From Desulfovibrio sp. UBA6121 (GTDB lineage: Bacteria; Desulfobacterota; Desulfovibrionia; Desulfovibrionales; Desulfovibrionaceae), in the NCBI GenBank assembly GCA_002422505.1, contig DIVX01000165.1, positions 8,849 to 32,557 of the forward strand: DNA of 23,709 bases, read 5' to 3'. The notes under the pieces are model-generated. The model worked only from the letters and a program-made list of their open reading frames with translations. It did not search any database and was not told the origin of the DNA. Made by a program: the position numbers and the translations under genes. Numbering within the stretch: position 1 is the first letter of the stretch; the number at the start of each line of letters is the position of its first letter. Positions 1 through 7,702 of the stretch are shown here, piece after piece.

Positions 1-2
1 TC

Positions 3-329
3 ATCAACTTCGACGAGCAGTCCTCTGACAAGAAGAAGAGCGCCGACCTCGACATGGACCTCAATCCGAACCTGCTCAAGAGCATCGACGAGCTTGAGTT
101 GTCCGTGCGGGCCACCAATTGCCTCAAGGCGGCCAACATCGCCTATGTGGGCGAACTGGTGCAGCGTACTGAGGCCGCCATGCTTAAGACCAAGAACTTT
201 GGCCGCAAGTCCCTGGATGAGATCCGCCGCGTTCTGGAGAGCATGGACCTGCGCTTTGGCATGACCGACGAGGTCGTGGAGAAAAAATTCCAGGAACTGC
301 TCAAGAGGAAAGAAAGAAATGAGGCATAA
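3..329 (+). CDS. rpoA: RNA polymerase alpha subunit, C-terminal part (partial)
   Basis: This is the 3' end of the alpha subunit gene of RNA polymerase; the 5' part lies outside the window and the frame is open from the first complete codon at base 3. The visible ~108 residues are the C-terminal domain, which contacts UP-element DNA and activators. It starts after an acidic/lysine linker and contains the family signature running from LLKSIDELELSVRATNCLK through VGELV and KNFGRKSLDEI. The stop TAA overlaps the rplQ start by 11 nt, the usual rpoA-rplQ end of the alpha operon, so the two are co-translated. Identification rests on sequence signature plus the following L17 gene. Confidence 0.97.
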   Translation: MNFDEQSSDKKKSADLDMDLNPNLLKSIDELELSVRATNCLKAANIAYVGELVQRTEAAMLKTKNFGRKSLDEIRRVLESMDLRFGMTDEVVEKKFQELLKRKERNEA

Positions 330-732
330 CAAGTCCGGGCGCAAGCTCAACCGCAATAGCTCCCACCGCAGCGCCATGTTCAAGAACATGGCCCGGGCCG
401 TGATGACCTACGAAACCATTCGCACCACCGAGGCCAAGGCCAAGGAACTGCGCAGCGTGGTGGACGGCCTCATCACCTTGGCTCTGAAGAACGACCTTCC
501 GGCTCGTCGCCAGGCCTTCAAGGTTCTGGGCAATCACCAGTTGGTGAAGCACCTGTTCGACGAAGTCGGCCCCCGTTACACCGGCGGCACGGGCGGTTAC
601 ACCCGCATCGTGAAGCTCTCCCAGCCCCGCATCGGCGACAGCGCCCCCATGGTCATCTTCGAGCTTACCAAGCTTGCCGAGAAGACCACGGACGAAGCTG
701 CTGCCAAGCCCGAGGCGAAGGCCGCTGAATAG
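319..732 (+). CDS. rplQ: 50S ribosomal protein L17
   Basis: L17 is a protein of the large ribosomal subunit. The 137-residue product begins with the typical MRHNKSGRKLNRNSSHR and contains the conserved stretch KAKELRSVVDGLI and the GGYTRI segment. The last ~20 residues are an Ala/Lys/Glu tail, a common variable extension. The start is fixed by a purine-rich ribosome-binding site (AGAGGAAAG, 304-312) inside rpoA and by the 11-nt overlap with that gene. It is the last gene of its operon, because a strong terminator follows 33 nt after the stop. Confidence 0.97.
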   Translation: MRHNKSGRKLNRNSSHRSAMFKNMARAVMTYETIRTTEAKAKELRSVVDGLITLALKNDLPARRQAFKVLGNHQLVKHLFDEVGPRYTGGTGGYTRIVKLSQPRIGDSAPMVIFELTKLAEKTTDEAAAKPEAKAAE

Positions 733-765
733 CCCGCACGGGCTTGTTCATTGGTATCGATCCAG

Positions 766-794
766 AAAAAGGACGGTTCGCCGTCCTTTTTTTT
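766..794 (+). terminator. Rho-independent terminator of the rpoA-rplQ operon
   Basis: A perfect 11-bp stem (AAAAAGGACGG at 766-776, CCGTCCTTTTT at 781-791) closes on a UUCG tetraloop (777-780) and ends in a run of eight T's (787-794). The position just after rplQ marks the operon end. The A-run on the left arm means it may also act on the other strand. Confidence 0.92.
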
Positions 795-849
795 GCCTTG
801 CATTATAGGAATATTTGATGCTAAGCACGATTGATATTGGAGGTGAGGA

Positions 850-1746
850 ATGGATTTCCGAAAACTTGAAGCTTTTTGCAAAGTCTATGAACTGAAAAGC
901 TTTTCCAAGGCAGGGCTGGAGCTCCAACTCTCCCAGCCCACCATCAGTGCGCATGTGGCGAATCTTGAAGAAGAACTGGGAGTTCCTTTGTTTGACCGTT
1001 TGGGACGCACTGTGCTTGCCACGCAGGCTGGTGAAGTGTTGTACCGGGGGGCGAAGCAGGTATTTCAGCAGGTTGGCCGCATCAACTCGGAAATCGGATT
1101 GCTGCGCGATATGGTCGTGGGCGATCTGCTGCTTGGCGGCAGCACCATCCCGGCCAACTACATCCTGCCGACGCTGCTTAAGACTTTTTTGAGCATGTAC
1201 CCGTCCCTGCGCGTGCATATGACCATCGGCGACACGGACTCCATCATTCGTCAGGTGGGGCAGGGCAGACTGGAACTCGGCATCGTGGGTTCCCAGCCGG
1301 AACAGCAGGGCATCGCGTCTTACCCCTTGCACCGCGACGAACTTGTGATGGTCTGCGCGCCAGAGTTGTGCCAGGGCTACCCGGAACCCAAGAGCCTGCG
1401 CGACCTGCGCGCCTGGCCCTGGATTCTGCGGGAGCGTGGGTCCGGCACCCGCCGTTTTTTGGAAACCATGCTCAAGGGTGCGGCCATTCCCATCAGCGAC
1501 CTCAAGGTAAGCCTGTGGGTGGAAAGCACCGAGGCGGCCATCCAGTGCGTGCGTTCGGGCCTGGGCGTCAGCGTGGTGTCCAAGCTCGCGGCCCAGCCTT
1601 ATCTTGATCGTGGCGAACTCATCTGTCTGGATGTCATCACCCAGAAGCTGGAGCGTTCCTTCTATCTCATCCAGCGCCAGGGGCGCGAGCTGCTGCCCGC
1701 GGCCAGCCTGTTCATCGAGCACGTGCGCAACGCCACCAAAGGCTAG
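850..1746 (+). CDS. LysR-family transcriptional regulator
   Basis: A 298-residue LysR-type regulator of normal length. Residues ~1-60 form the winged helix-turn-helix (FRKLEAFCKVYELKSFSKAG, then LSQPTISAHVANLEEELGVPLFDR). Residues ~90-295 form the two-lobed effector-binding domain with GGSTIPANYILP and RSGLGVSVVS. The start is set by GGAGGTGAGG at 839-848. From memory of family members, the sequence resembles the Desulfovibrio regulators annotated as selenium-metabolism-associated LysR proteins; a CysB/CysL-like role is the alternative, and the effector cannot be read from sequence. It stands alone between the rplQ terminator and the convergent mqnA, only 14 nt from mqnA's stop. The 55-nt upstream gap has AT-rich direct repeats of TTGAT (815-819, 831-835) that could bind the regulator itself. 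Confidence 0.92.
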   Translation: MDFRKLEAFCKVYELKSFSKAGLELQLSQPTISAHVANLEEELGVPLFDRLGRTVLATQAGEVLYRGAKQVFQQVGRINSEIGLLRDMVVGDLLLGGSTIPANYILPTLLKTFLSMYPSLRVHMTIGDTDSIIRQVGQGRLELGIVGSQPEQQGIASYPLHRDELVMVCAPELCQGYPEPKSLRDLRAWPWILRERGSGTRRFLETMLKGAAIPISDLKVSLWVESTEAAIQCVRSGLGVSVVSKLAAQPYLDRGELICLDVITQKLERSFYLIQRQGRELLPAASLFIEHVRNATKG

Positions 1747-1760
1747 CCCGGCGCCGCGCA

Positions 1761-2642
1761 TTACTCCAAAGACAAGAAACACAGCTCTGGTGGGGCGGGG
1801 ATGACCCCCGCCTCTGCCAGGCGCTGGTAGAACAGGCGCAAGCCTGCCAGCTCCGTTTCCTCCAGATCATACACCAGCCCTGCGAAATACGAACGCATTT
1901 CCGCTTCGGTGAGGATGCTGCCGCGCGCCGCCACGGCGGAGATGCGGTCCAGGTTGGCCTGACCCCAGCGCTTGGCAGCAATGAGCAGCCGCGCCCCGGC
2001 GACAACCTCGGCCCGGCGCTGGCGCACCGCCTCGCGGCTGGCTATCCACAGGCCGAAGATGAAGGGCTGGCCGGTCCATTGCCGCCAGGCCTCGCCCAGG
2101 TCCATGCGCTGCGGATACTCCGGGTGCCTGCGCAGGTTGAGCGCCTCGTCGCCGATGCACAGGATGGCCTCCGGCCTCTCCCCGCGCGCCAGCAGGGCCG
2201 TGGCGTCGCCGGTTTCATAGCGCGGGTTCACGCCGATGTGCCGCTTGAGCAGCAAATCCACAAGGGCGGCGGAGGTGTGCGTCTGCGCGCTCACCAGAAT
2301 GGTCTTGCCGTCCAGATCCTCCGGCCTGTTGCGGCACAAGAGCAGCACGCTCTGCACCGGGCCCCGGCTGCCAATGGCCAGGTCGGGCACGATGCAGTAC
2401 TTTTCCGAGTGCCGCGCGTACTCGATGCACGAGCAGCCCGAAAGATCGAGCCTGCCCTGGTCCATGAGGATGTTGAGCTCCGCAGGCGGCCCGGCCACGA
2501 GCTCGAAATCGCCTGTGAGGATGCCCTGCTCCAGAGGATAGTGCAGGGGCAGCACGTTCAGGTAGCCGATGCGCCCCAGCCGGATGGGACGTGTTGCCGT
2601 GCCGCTTGTCCTGTCGCTTGCGGCGGGTGTCTCGGCGCGCAT
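1761..2642 (-). CDS. mqnA: Chorismate dehydratase MqnA (futalosine pathway)
   Basis: MqnA dehydrates chorismate to 3-[(1-carboxyvinyl)oxy]benzoate, the first committed step of the futalosine route to menaquinone, in the cytoplasm. The 293-residue product has the periplasmic-binding-protein-like fold signature of the family: RLGRIGYLNVLPLHYPLEQG near the N-terminus, then DLSGCSCIEYARH and GPVQSVLLL, and a C-terminal YFAGLVYDLEETELAGL segment. The open frame runs much further upstream, but only as a shadow of the preceding gene. The ATG chosen at 2642 overlaps the stop of the mqnE-mqnC fusion as TGATG, so translation is coupled. It is the last gene of the leftward tetR-mqnEC-mqnA unit, and no terminator is visible before the convergent LysR gene. 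Confidence 0.93.
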   Translation of the reverse strand: MRAETPAASDRTSGTATRPIRLGRIGYLNVLPLHYPLEQGILTGDFELVAGPPAELNILMDQGRLDLSGCSCIEYARHSEKYCIVPDLAIGSRGPVQSVLLLCRNRPEDLDGKTILVSAQTHTSAALVDLLLKRHIGVNPRYETGDATALLARGERPEAILCIGDEALNLRRHPEYPQRMDLGEAWRQWTGQPFIFGLWIASREAVRQRRAEVVAGARLLIAAKRWGQANLDRISAVAARGSILTEAEMRSYFAGLVYDLEETELAGLRLFYQRLAEAGVIPAPPELCFLSLE

Positions 2643-4930
2643 CAGGCCAGCCCCGCCACGCCTGCTTCCGCTGCGGAGTCCGCTTCCCCGCTGGGCGGCA
2701 CCAGGACGTAGTTCATGCGCCGCTGCCGCGGGGTAAAGCCCGCCGCCAGCACCAGAGCGTCTATCTCCTGGCGCGTGAGCCGGAAGGAAACTCCCGCCGC
2801 GCGCACCACGTTCTCCTCGATCATGGTGGAGCCGAAGTCGTTGCCGCCGAAGAACAGCGCCGCCTGGGCGATTTTTGGCCCCATGGTGACCCAGGACACC
2901 TGCAGGTTGTCGATGTTGTCCAGCACCAGGCGCGAGAGGGCCAGCAGGCGCAGGTATTCCACGCTGGTAAGCGGCCGGGCGCTGATGTTGGTGTTCTCCG
3001 GCTGGAAGGTCCAGGGGATGAAGGCGGTGTAGCCGCCGCCAACCTTGGCCAGGGAGCGGTCCTGGCTTTCGCGCACGGCGAACAGGTGCCGCAGGCGGTC
3101 CTCCGGGGCTTCCTCGTGCCCGAACATCATGGTGGCCGTGGTGCGCAGGCCCAGGCCGTGGGCCTCCTCCATTATGCCCAGCCACTGCCCGGCCGGGCAC
3201 TTGTTGGGCGAAACGGCCTTGCGCACGCTGTCCACCAGAATTTCCGCCCCGCCGCCGGGGATGGAATCGAGCCCTGCGGCCTTGAGCCGGGCGATGACCG
3301 TTGCGGTGCTCAAACCGCTGATTGTGGCGAAGTGGGCGATTTCCGGCGGGGAAAAGGCGTGCACGTGGATGGGGTAGTTGTCCTTGATGAAGGCCAGCAT
3401 GTCCTCGTACCACGACAGCGGCAGGTCCGGGTGGTGGCCGCCCTGCATCAGGATCTGCGTGCCGCCAAGGGCCAGGGTCTCCTCGATTTTCTTGCCGATC
3501 TCTTCAAAGGGGAGCACGAAGCAGTCCGCTGCGCCGGGTGCGCGGTAATAGGCGCAGAAGCGGCAGGCGCACACGCAGACGTTGCTGTAGTTGATGTTCC
3601 GGTCCACCACGTAGGTCACCATGGGCTCCGGGTGCTTGCGCAGGCGCACCTGGTGCGCGGCGTGGCCCAGGGCGTGCAAATCGGCATGCAGGTACAGGGC
3701 GCGGGCGGTGTCGAAGTCGAGCCTGGCTCCGCGCGCGGCGGCACACAGCAGGCCGTGCAGGGTGGAGGGCGAGGGCGCGTCGGAATAGGCCTTTGCCGGG
3801 ACATTGTCTGCGTCACGCGCGTCGCGGGCTATCGGATTAAAACGCGCGTCGCGCTCCACCGGCGTCAGCCCCATGCCGCGGATCATGGCCTCCAGCTGGC
3901 TCTTGGTCAGGCCCTGCTCGCTTTGCGCCCCGGCCATGTGGCCAATCTTCTCCTCCACCACAGTGCCGTCCAGATCGTCGGCCCCGAAGAACAGCGCGGC
4001 CTGCGCCTGTTTCACGGTCAGCATCACCCAATAGGCCTTGATGTGCGGGATGTTGTCCAGCATCAGGCGGCTTATGGCGATGGTCCTGAGCTCGTCCACG
4101 CCGGTCAGGGGGCGCTCCACCTTGATGGCGCTGTTCTCGGTCTGGAAAGGCAGGGGGATGAAGCAGGTGAAGCCGTCCGCCCCTTTGCTCCGGGATGCGT
4201 CCTGCTGGCGGCGCAGCCGGTCCAGGTGGTCCAGCCGGTCGTCGATGCTCTCCAGATGGCCGAAAAGCATGGTGCAGTTGGTGGCCAGGCCCAGCTCGTG
4301 GGCCTCGCCGTGAATGCGCAGCCACTCTTCGGCGTTGGATTTCTTGGGGCAGATGCGGCGGCGCACGCCGGGTTCGAAGATTTCCGCCCCGCCGCCGGGC
4401 AGCATGGCCAAACCGGCGTCCTTGAGGGTTTGCAGCACCTCGCGCGTGCTGATGCCCTCCAGGGCCGCGAAGTGGGCGATCTCCACGGCGGTGAAGCATT
4501 TGAGGGTGCAGTCGGGCAGGGCCTGCTGCACGCTTGAAAGCAGGTCCACAAAGAAGGCCAGGCGCAGGTCCGGGTGGCAGCCGCCGACGATATGCACCTC
4601 GCGCGGGGGCAGGGGCGCGTTTTGCAGGCGCTCCACGGCCTCGGCAATGGAGAGCTCGAAGCCGCCTTCCTCGCCCTTGGCGCGCTGATAGGCGCAGAAG
4701 GCGCAGCCGTTGACGCAGACGTTGGTGTAGTTGATGTGCCGGTTCACCACGTAGAAGGCGCTGTCGCCGTGGAGCTCGGTGCGGCGGTGGTGCGCCAGCG
4801 CGCCCACGGCGGTAACGTCCGGGCAGGCGTAAAGCCTGTGGCCGTCCTCAATGGTCAGGCGCTCCCCGGCCTCCACCTTGCGGGCTATGTCGTCCAGGCC
4901 CAGTTGCGCGAAGCGGTCGTGGTCAAGCAT
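2642..4930 (-). CDS. mqnE-mqnC: Fused MqnE-MqnC: aminofutalosine synthase + cyclic dehypoxanthinyl-futalosine synthase
   Basis: This is one uninterrupted 762-residue frame holding two radical-SAM enzymes that are normally separate ~350-400-residue proteins. Residues ~1-360 match MqnE, which joins 3-enolpyruvyl-benzoate to SAM-derived adenosyl radical to give aminofutalosine; the [4Fe-4S] cysteines are C72, C76 and C79 in CVNGCAFCAYQR. Residues ~385-745 match MqnC, which cyclises dehypoxanthinyl-futalosine; the cysteines are C452, C456 and C459 in CVCACRFCAYYR. Both halves repeat the same landmarks: NINY/HINY before the cluster, GGCHPDL/GGHHPDL, LPGGGAEI/IPGGGAEI, MLFGH/MMFGH and AALFFG. A ~25-residue Ala/Asp-rich linker (about 362-390) joins them. 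The start at 4930 has GGAG (4937-4940) at 6-nt spacing and lies 8 nt inside the tetR end. Order of the halves (E then C) is inferred from motif resemblance, not experiment. Confidence 0.9.
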   Translation of the reverse strand: MLDHDRFAQLGLDDIARKVEAGERLTIEDGHRLYACPDVTAVGALAHHRRTELHGDSAFYVVNRHINYTNVCVNGCAFCAYQRAKGEEGGFELSIAEAVERLQNAPLPPREVHIVGGCHPDLRLAFFVDLLSSVQQALPDCTLKCFTAVEIAHFAALEGISTREVLQTLKDAGLAMLPGGGAEIFEPGVRRRICPKKSNAEEWLRIHGEAHELGLATNCTMLFGHLESIDDRLDHLDRLRRQQDASRSKGADGFTCFIPLPFQTENSAIKVERPLTGVDELRTIAISRLMLDNIPHIKAYWVMLTVKQAQAALFFGADDLDGTVVEEKIGHMAGAQSEQGLTKSQLEAMIRGMGLTPVERDARFNPIARDARDADNVPAKAYSDAPSPSTLHGLLCAAARGARLDFDTARALYLHADLHALGHAAHQVRLRKHPEPMVTYVVDRNINYSNVCVCACRFCAYYRAPGAADCFVLPFEEIGKKIEETLALGGTQILMQGGHHPDLPLSWYEDMLAFIKDNYPIHVHAFSPPEIAHFATISGLSTATVIARLKAAGLDSIPGGGAEILVDSVRKAVSPNKCPAGQWLGIMEEAHGLGLRTTATMMFGHEEAPEDRLRHLFAVRESQDRSLAKVGGGYTAFIPWTFQPENTNISARPLTSVEYLRLLALSRLVLDNIDNLQVSWVTMGPKIAQAALFFGGNDFGSTMIEENVVRAAGVSFRLTRQEIDALVLAAGFTPRQRRMNYVLVPPSGEADSAAEAGVAGLA

Positions 4931-5627
4931 TGGCGTCTCCTTTGTGGGGCGGGGCGTGCCGCCCGGTGCTCGAAATGTCCACCGGGGCCAGCAGGCCCTG
5001 GCTCAAAATGTCGGCCAGCGCGGCAAGACGCTGCTGGCGCTGGAATTCGTCGCCGCTGCTCAGGCCGAAGCCCGCATCCAGCAGGGGCGCGTCCTGGGCG
5101 GTAAGCGCCCGGTCCAGGGCGGCCTCTATGAGGAAGGCGGCGGCCTGCGGATCGGCGTCGGGGCGCAGCTCGCCACGCGCCTGCCCGCCTTCCACCAGCT
5201 CGCGCAGGTAGGTCAGGGCTTCATCGCGCACCTGGGAAAGCAAAAGCGCCCGCAGGGGAAAGTCCTCCTGGGCCACCATGCGCCGGTACACCCGCCAGAT
5301 GAGCGGATGCGACCGGGCGAAGGCCGCGCCCTCCACGAACACGCGGCGCAGGCGCAGCGGGAACGGCTCGCCGCTGTCGGCGTCGCGGATGGCCTTGAGC
5401 GGGGCCTTGATTTCGTCCAGCGCGCGGGCGAAGAGGTGCCGGAACAGCCCCTCCTTGCTGCCGAAGTATTGGAACAGCGAGCCCTTGGCGATGCCCAGCC
5501 GCCCCACGATGCGGTTTACGCTGGCCTGATGGTAGCCGTGCTCCGCGAATTCTTGCAGCGATTCTTCAAGCACGCGGCCCTGTTTGTGCGGGTCCAGGTT
5601 ATCGAAGGTGGAGCGGGGGCTGTGCAT
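4923..5627 (-). CDS. TetR/AcrR-family regulator of the mqn operon (predicted)
   Basis: A TetR-type repressor whose first ~60 residues are the helix-turn-helix: RVLEESLQEFAEHGYHQASV, then IVGRLGIAKGSLFQYFGSKEGLFRHLF. A helical ligand-binding domain follows. The frame could start at 5693, 5666 or 5627. The last is preferred (234 residues) because a promoter -10 (5693-5698) and an inverted repeat (5674-5696) cover the upstream ATG, and because the 22 extra residues have no HTH role. None of the candidates has a strong ribosome-binding site. The stop overlaps mqnEC by 8 nt, so regulator and enzymes form one transcript. This suggests control of menaquinone synthesis by autorepression; the ligand is unknown. 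Fatty-acid or quinone-like ligands are common in the family, but that is only inference. Confidence 0.88.
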   Translation of the reverse strand: MHSPRSTFDNLDPHKQGRVLEESLQEFAEHGYHQASVNRIVGRLGIAKGSLFQYFGSKEGLFRHLFARALDEIKAPLKAIRDADSGEPFPLRLRRVFVEGAAFARSHPLIWRVYRRMVAQEDFPLRALLLSQVRDEALTYLRELVEGGQARGELRPDADPQAAAFLIEAALDRALTAQDAPLLDAGFGLSSGDEFQRQQRLAALADILSQGLLAPVDISSTGRHAPPHKGDANA

Positions 5628-5673
5628 GGTGTTGGCGCTTGCCTCTCTGGGGCTTGGCGGGTACATTGCCCGA

Positions 5674-5696
5674 CGAAGTGACCGGGTGGTCATTCG
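5674..5696. promoter_or_regulatory. Candidate TetR operator (inverted repeat)
   Basis: An interrupted inverted repeat, CGAA(g)TGACC-GGGT-GGTCATTCG, has 9-bp arms with a single-base bulge around a 4-nt centre. It lies in the tetR/mqnD divergent gap and covers the -10/start region of the leftward promoter, which is where an autorepressor of this family would bind. Binding is inferred. Confidence 0.5.
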
Positions 5697-5721
5697 TATG
5701 CCCGCAGGGGCGCTCTGTCAA
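5693..5721 (-). promoter_or_regulatory. Sigma-70-type promoter for tetR-mqnEC-mqnA
   Basis: On the minus strand a perfect -35 TTGACA (5716-5721) is followed after 17 nt by TACGAA (5693-5698), a weak -10. Transcription would begin near 5686, inside the inverted repeat, leaving a leader of about 60 nt before the ATG at 5627. The poor -10 keeps confidence moderate. Confidence 0.5.
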
Positions 5722-5770
5722 CAACCCGCGCCAGAATTCGGCAAAAGTCCCAGTATCCCGGAGGGCTGCC

Positions 5771-6622
5771 ATGCGTTTGTCGCTGCACTATTCTCCTTGC
5801 CCGAACGACACGTTCATTTTCCACGCCCTGGCCAACGGCCTGGTGCGCGTGCCCGGCGCGGAGTTCGACATCACCCTGGCCGACGTGGAGCGGCTGAACC
5901 AGGCCGCCGCAACCCATGCGCCGGACCTGTGCAAGGTCTCCGTGGCGGCTGCTGCCGCCGTGCTGGACGAGTACCGCATTCTGCGCGCAGGCGGGGCCCT
6001 GGGCCGGGGCGTGGGGCCGGTGCTGGTGTGCGCGGGCGGCCTGCGCCTGGAGGATTTGGACGGCAGGCCCGTGGCCATTCCGGGCAGGCGCACCACGGCC
6101 AATCTCATTTTTGGCCTGCTGTGCCGGGAGCGCGGCCTGCGCCCGCAGCTAGTGGAAATGGTCTACGACGAAGTCATGCCCGCTGTGGAATCCGGCCGTT
6201 GCGCCGCCGCCGTGGTCATCCACGAGGGCCGCTTCACCTACGCCGAGCACGGCCTTGCCTGCCTGCTGGACCTGGGGGCCTGGTGGGAAGAGGAACGCGG
6301 CCTGCCCATCCCGCTGGGCTGCATCGTCATGCGCCGGTCCTTGGGACTGGAGCTTGCCCGCGCGGCGAACCAGGGCATACGCGCCAGCCTGCTGCACGCG
6401 CGCCAGCACCCGCAGGCCGGGGAGCAGTACATCCGCCAGCATGCGCAAGAGATGGACCCCGGCGTCATCGCCCGGCACATCGCCACCTTTGTGACCGATT
6501 CCAGCCTGGATACCGGGCCGGAGGGCGAGGCCGCGACCCTGGCGCTGCTGGCCGAGGCCTTGCGCCTGGAGCCCGGGCCCGGCAGGGCGCTGCCTGCGGA
6601 CGTGTTCCTGGCCGCAGACTAA
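5771..6622 (+). CDS. mqnD: 1,4-dihydroxy-6-naphthoate synthase MqnD
   Basis: MqnD converts cyclic dehypoxanthinyl-futalosine to 1,4-dihydroxy-6-naphthoate, the naphthoquinone-ring precursor of menaquinone. The 283-residue product starts with the family hallmark LSLHYSPCPNDTFIFHALA, followed by DLCKVSVAAAAAVLDEY, IPGRRTTANLIFGLL and HEGRFTY. The open frame begins 44 codons earlier, but the ATG at 5771 has GGAGGG (5760-5765) at 5-nt spacing and aligns with the expected N-terminus. It is divergent from tetR-mqnEC-mqnA and shares that 143-nt gap, so the TetR protein may control it as well. No clear promoter of its own could be assigned. A weak GGCCAA/TTGGCC hairpin follows the stop. Confidence 0.95.
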   Translation: MRLSLHYSPCPNDTFIFHALANGLVRVPGAEFDITLADVERLNQAAATHAPDLCKVSVAAAAAVLDEYRILRAGGALGRGVGPVLVCAGGLRLEDLDGRPVAIPGRRTTANLIFGLLCRERGLRPQLVEMVYDEVMPAVESGRCAAAVVIHEGRFTYAEHGLACLLDLGAWWEEERGLPIPLGCIVMRRSLGLELARAANQGIRASLLHARQHPQAGEQYIRQHAQEMDPGVIARHIATFVTDSSLDTGPEGEAATLALLAEALRLEPGPGRALPADVFLAAD

Positions 6623-6790
6623 GCCTGGGGCTGGGGCCAAACATTGTTGGCCGGACCTTGATGTCGGGAGCGGTTGTTCTTGGTCTGGCTTCTGGTTTGC
6701 CTGGCAAAGCGCCTGGGCAAGTTGTTTGCAAATATTGCTTGCACGACCTGTGCGAATGGGGCACGTTTCAATCAAACTGGAGCCGTTCCC

Positions 6791-7615
6791 GTGCGCATCA
6801 TCCTCTGCCTGTTGTGCCTGCTTCTTGCCATCCCAACGCCTGCGCCAGGGGCGTCTGCGCCGGGCCAGGCCGATGTTCCAGCGGATGGCGGGGGCGCGGC
6901 GCAGTGCCCGGTGCTCGTGTATTCCACCAATCCCAGCTACCCGCCGTACGATTGGGTGGACGCCAATGGGCGGTTCGACGGGGCGAGCATTGAGCTGCTC
7001 AAGCTGGTGATTCCGCCCGGCGTTGCGCTCAAGCCCTTGCTGGTTCCCTGGAAGCGCGCCCTGGTTTTGGCCGAACAGGGCGAAATCGATCTCCTGGTCA
7101 GCCTGCGCATTACGCCAGAGCGCTCCCGCTACCTGCGCTTCACCTCCAGTCAGGCCTTCCCCAATCCCATTGTCGTATTCGCCCGCAAGGACCGGCCCTT
7201 TGCTTTCAATTCCTGGCAGGATTTGAAGGGCAGGCGTGGAGGCATCAGCTCCGGCGATACCTTTGGCAACGGTTTTGACGAGTACTGGCGGGCGGAGCTG
7301 ACCATCGAGGAAGCAAAAAACATGGAGTGCAATTTCGAGAAGTTGGAAGCGGGCCGCATCGACTACTTCGTCACCAGCAAGTACGTGGGCGAGGCCTATG
7401 CCGCAAGCCGCCCGCTGAAGCACGGCATCGTGGTGCTTGGCAAGCCCATCTCCACGCAGGGCATTCACTTCGGCTTTTCCAGGCATTCCCCCTGCGCGGC
7501 CCTGGTGGAGCAGGTGAGCCGCAGGCTTCAGGAGCTGGACCGCAAGGGTCTGCCGGAGCAATTGCTTCAAAAGTATTTACGCCGGTTCAAGCAGCGCCCC
7601 GTGCCGCAGCCTTAG
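6791..7615 (+). CDS. Periplasmic amino-acid-type solute-binding protein
   Basis: A 274-residue exported protein of the extracellular solute-binding family 3 (SBP_bac_3) type. A GTG start at 6791 is chosen because GGAG (6779-6782) lies 8 nt upstream and the product then begins directly with a signal peptide (VRIILCLLCLLLAIPTPAP, cleavage probably near ASA). The earlier in-frame start at 6674 would add a 39-residue prefix. The mature part has the family opening STNPSYPPYDWVDANGRFDG, the segment GEIDLLVSLRITPERSRYLRF and a lobe around GRIDYFVTSKYVGEAY. No permease or ATPase gene is adjacent, so it may be an orphan binding protein or a stand-alone sensor-like domain. The ligand is not predictable; polar amino acids are only the family average. 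Confidence 0.82.
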   Translation: MRIILCLLCLLLAIPTPAPGASAPGQADVPADGGGAAQCPVLVYSTNPSYPPYDWVDANGRFDGASIELLKLVIPPGVALKPLLVPWKRALVLAEQGEIDLLVSLRITPERSRYLRFTSSQAFPNPIVVFARKDRPFAFNSWQDLKGRRGGISSGDTFGNGFDEYWRAELTIEEAKNMECNFEKLEAGRIDYFVTSKYVGEAYAASRPLKHGIVVLGKPISTQGIHFGFSRHSPCAALVEQVSRRLQELDRKGLPEQLLQKYLRRFKQRPVPQP

Positions 7616-7652
7616 GGCACGGGCCGGGCGCGCAACCCGCCGGGCAAAACAA

Positions 7653-7683
7653 GGGCGGCGAAGGCCGTTTGCCCCCGCCGCCC
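7653..7683 (-). terminator. Possible terminator between convergent solute-binding and rhodanese genes
   Basis: An 8-bp stem GGGCGGCG (7653-7660) / CGCCGCCC (7676-7683) with a 15-nt loop sits in the 87-nt gap between the two stops. On the minus strand it is followed by TTGTTTT. There is no long U-run, so the call is weak. Confidence 0.4.
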
Positions 7684-7702
7684 GGAATACTCTCGCTTTC
7701 GT

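Noticed and set aside
2591..4537. A 648-codon open frame on the plus strand opposite mqnE-mqnC
   Set aside because: It is an antisense shadow created by GC-rich codon bias; it has no recognisable domain and the minus strand encodes clear enzymes.
5628..5693. Longer TetR start at 5693
   Set aside because: The upstream ATG lies on the -10 and operator of the predicted promoter, so it would not be on the transcript.
6635..6652. Hairpin GGCCAA/TTGGCC after mqnD as a terminator
   Set aside because: The stem has only six pairs and no T-run follows on either strand.
6674..6790. Longer start of the solute-binding protein at 6674
   Set aside because: It would place a 39-residue prefix before the signal peptide; the GTG at 6791 has a properly spaced GGAG.
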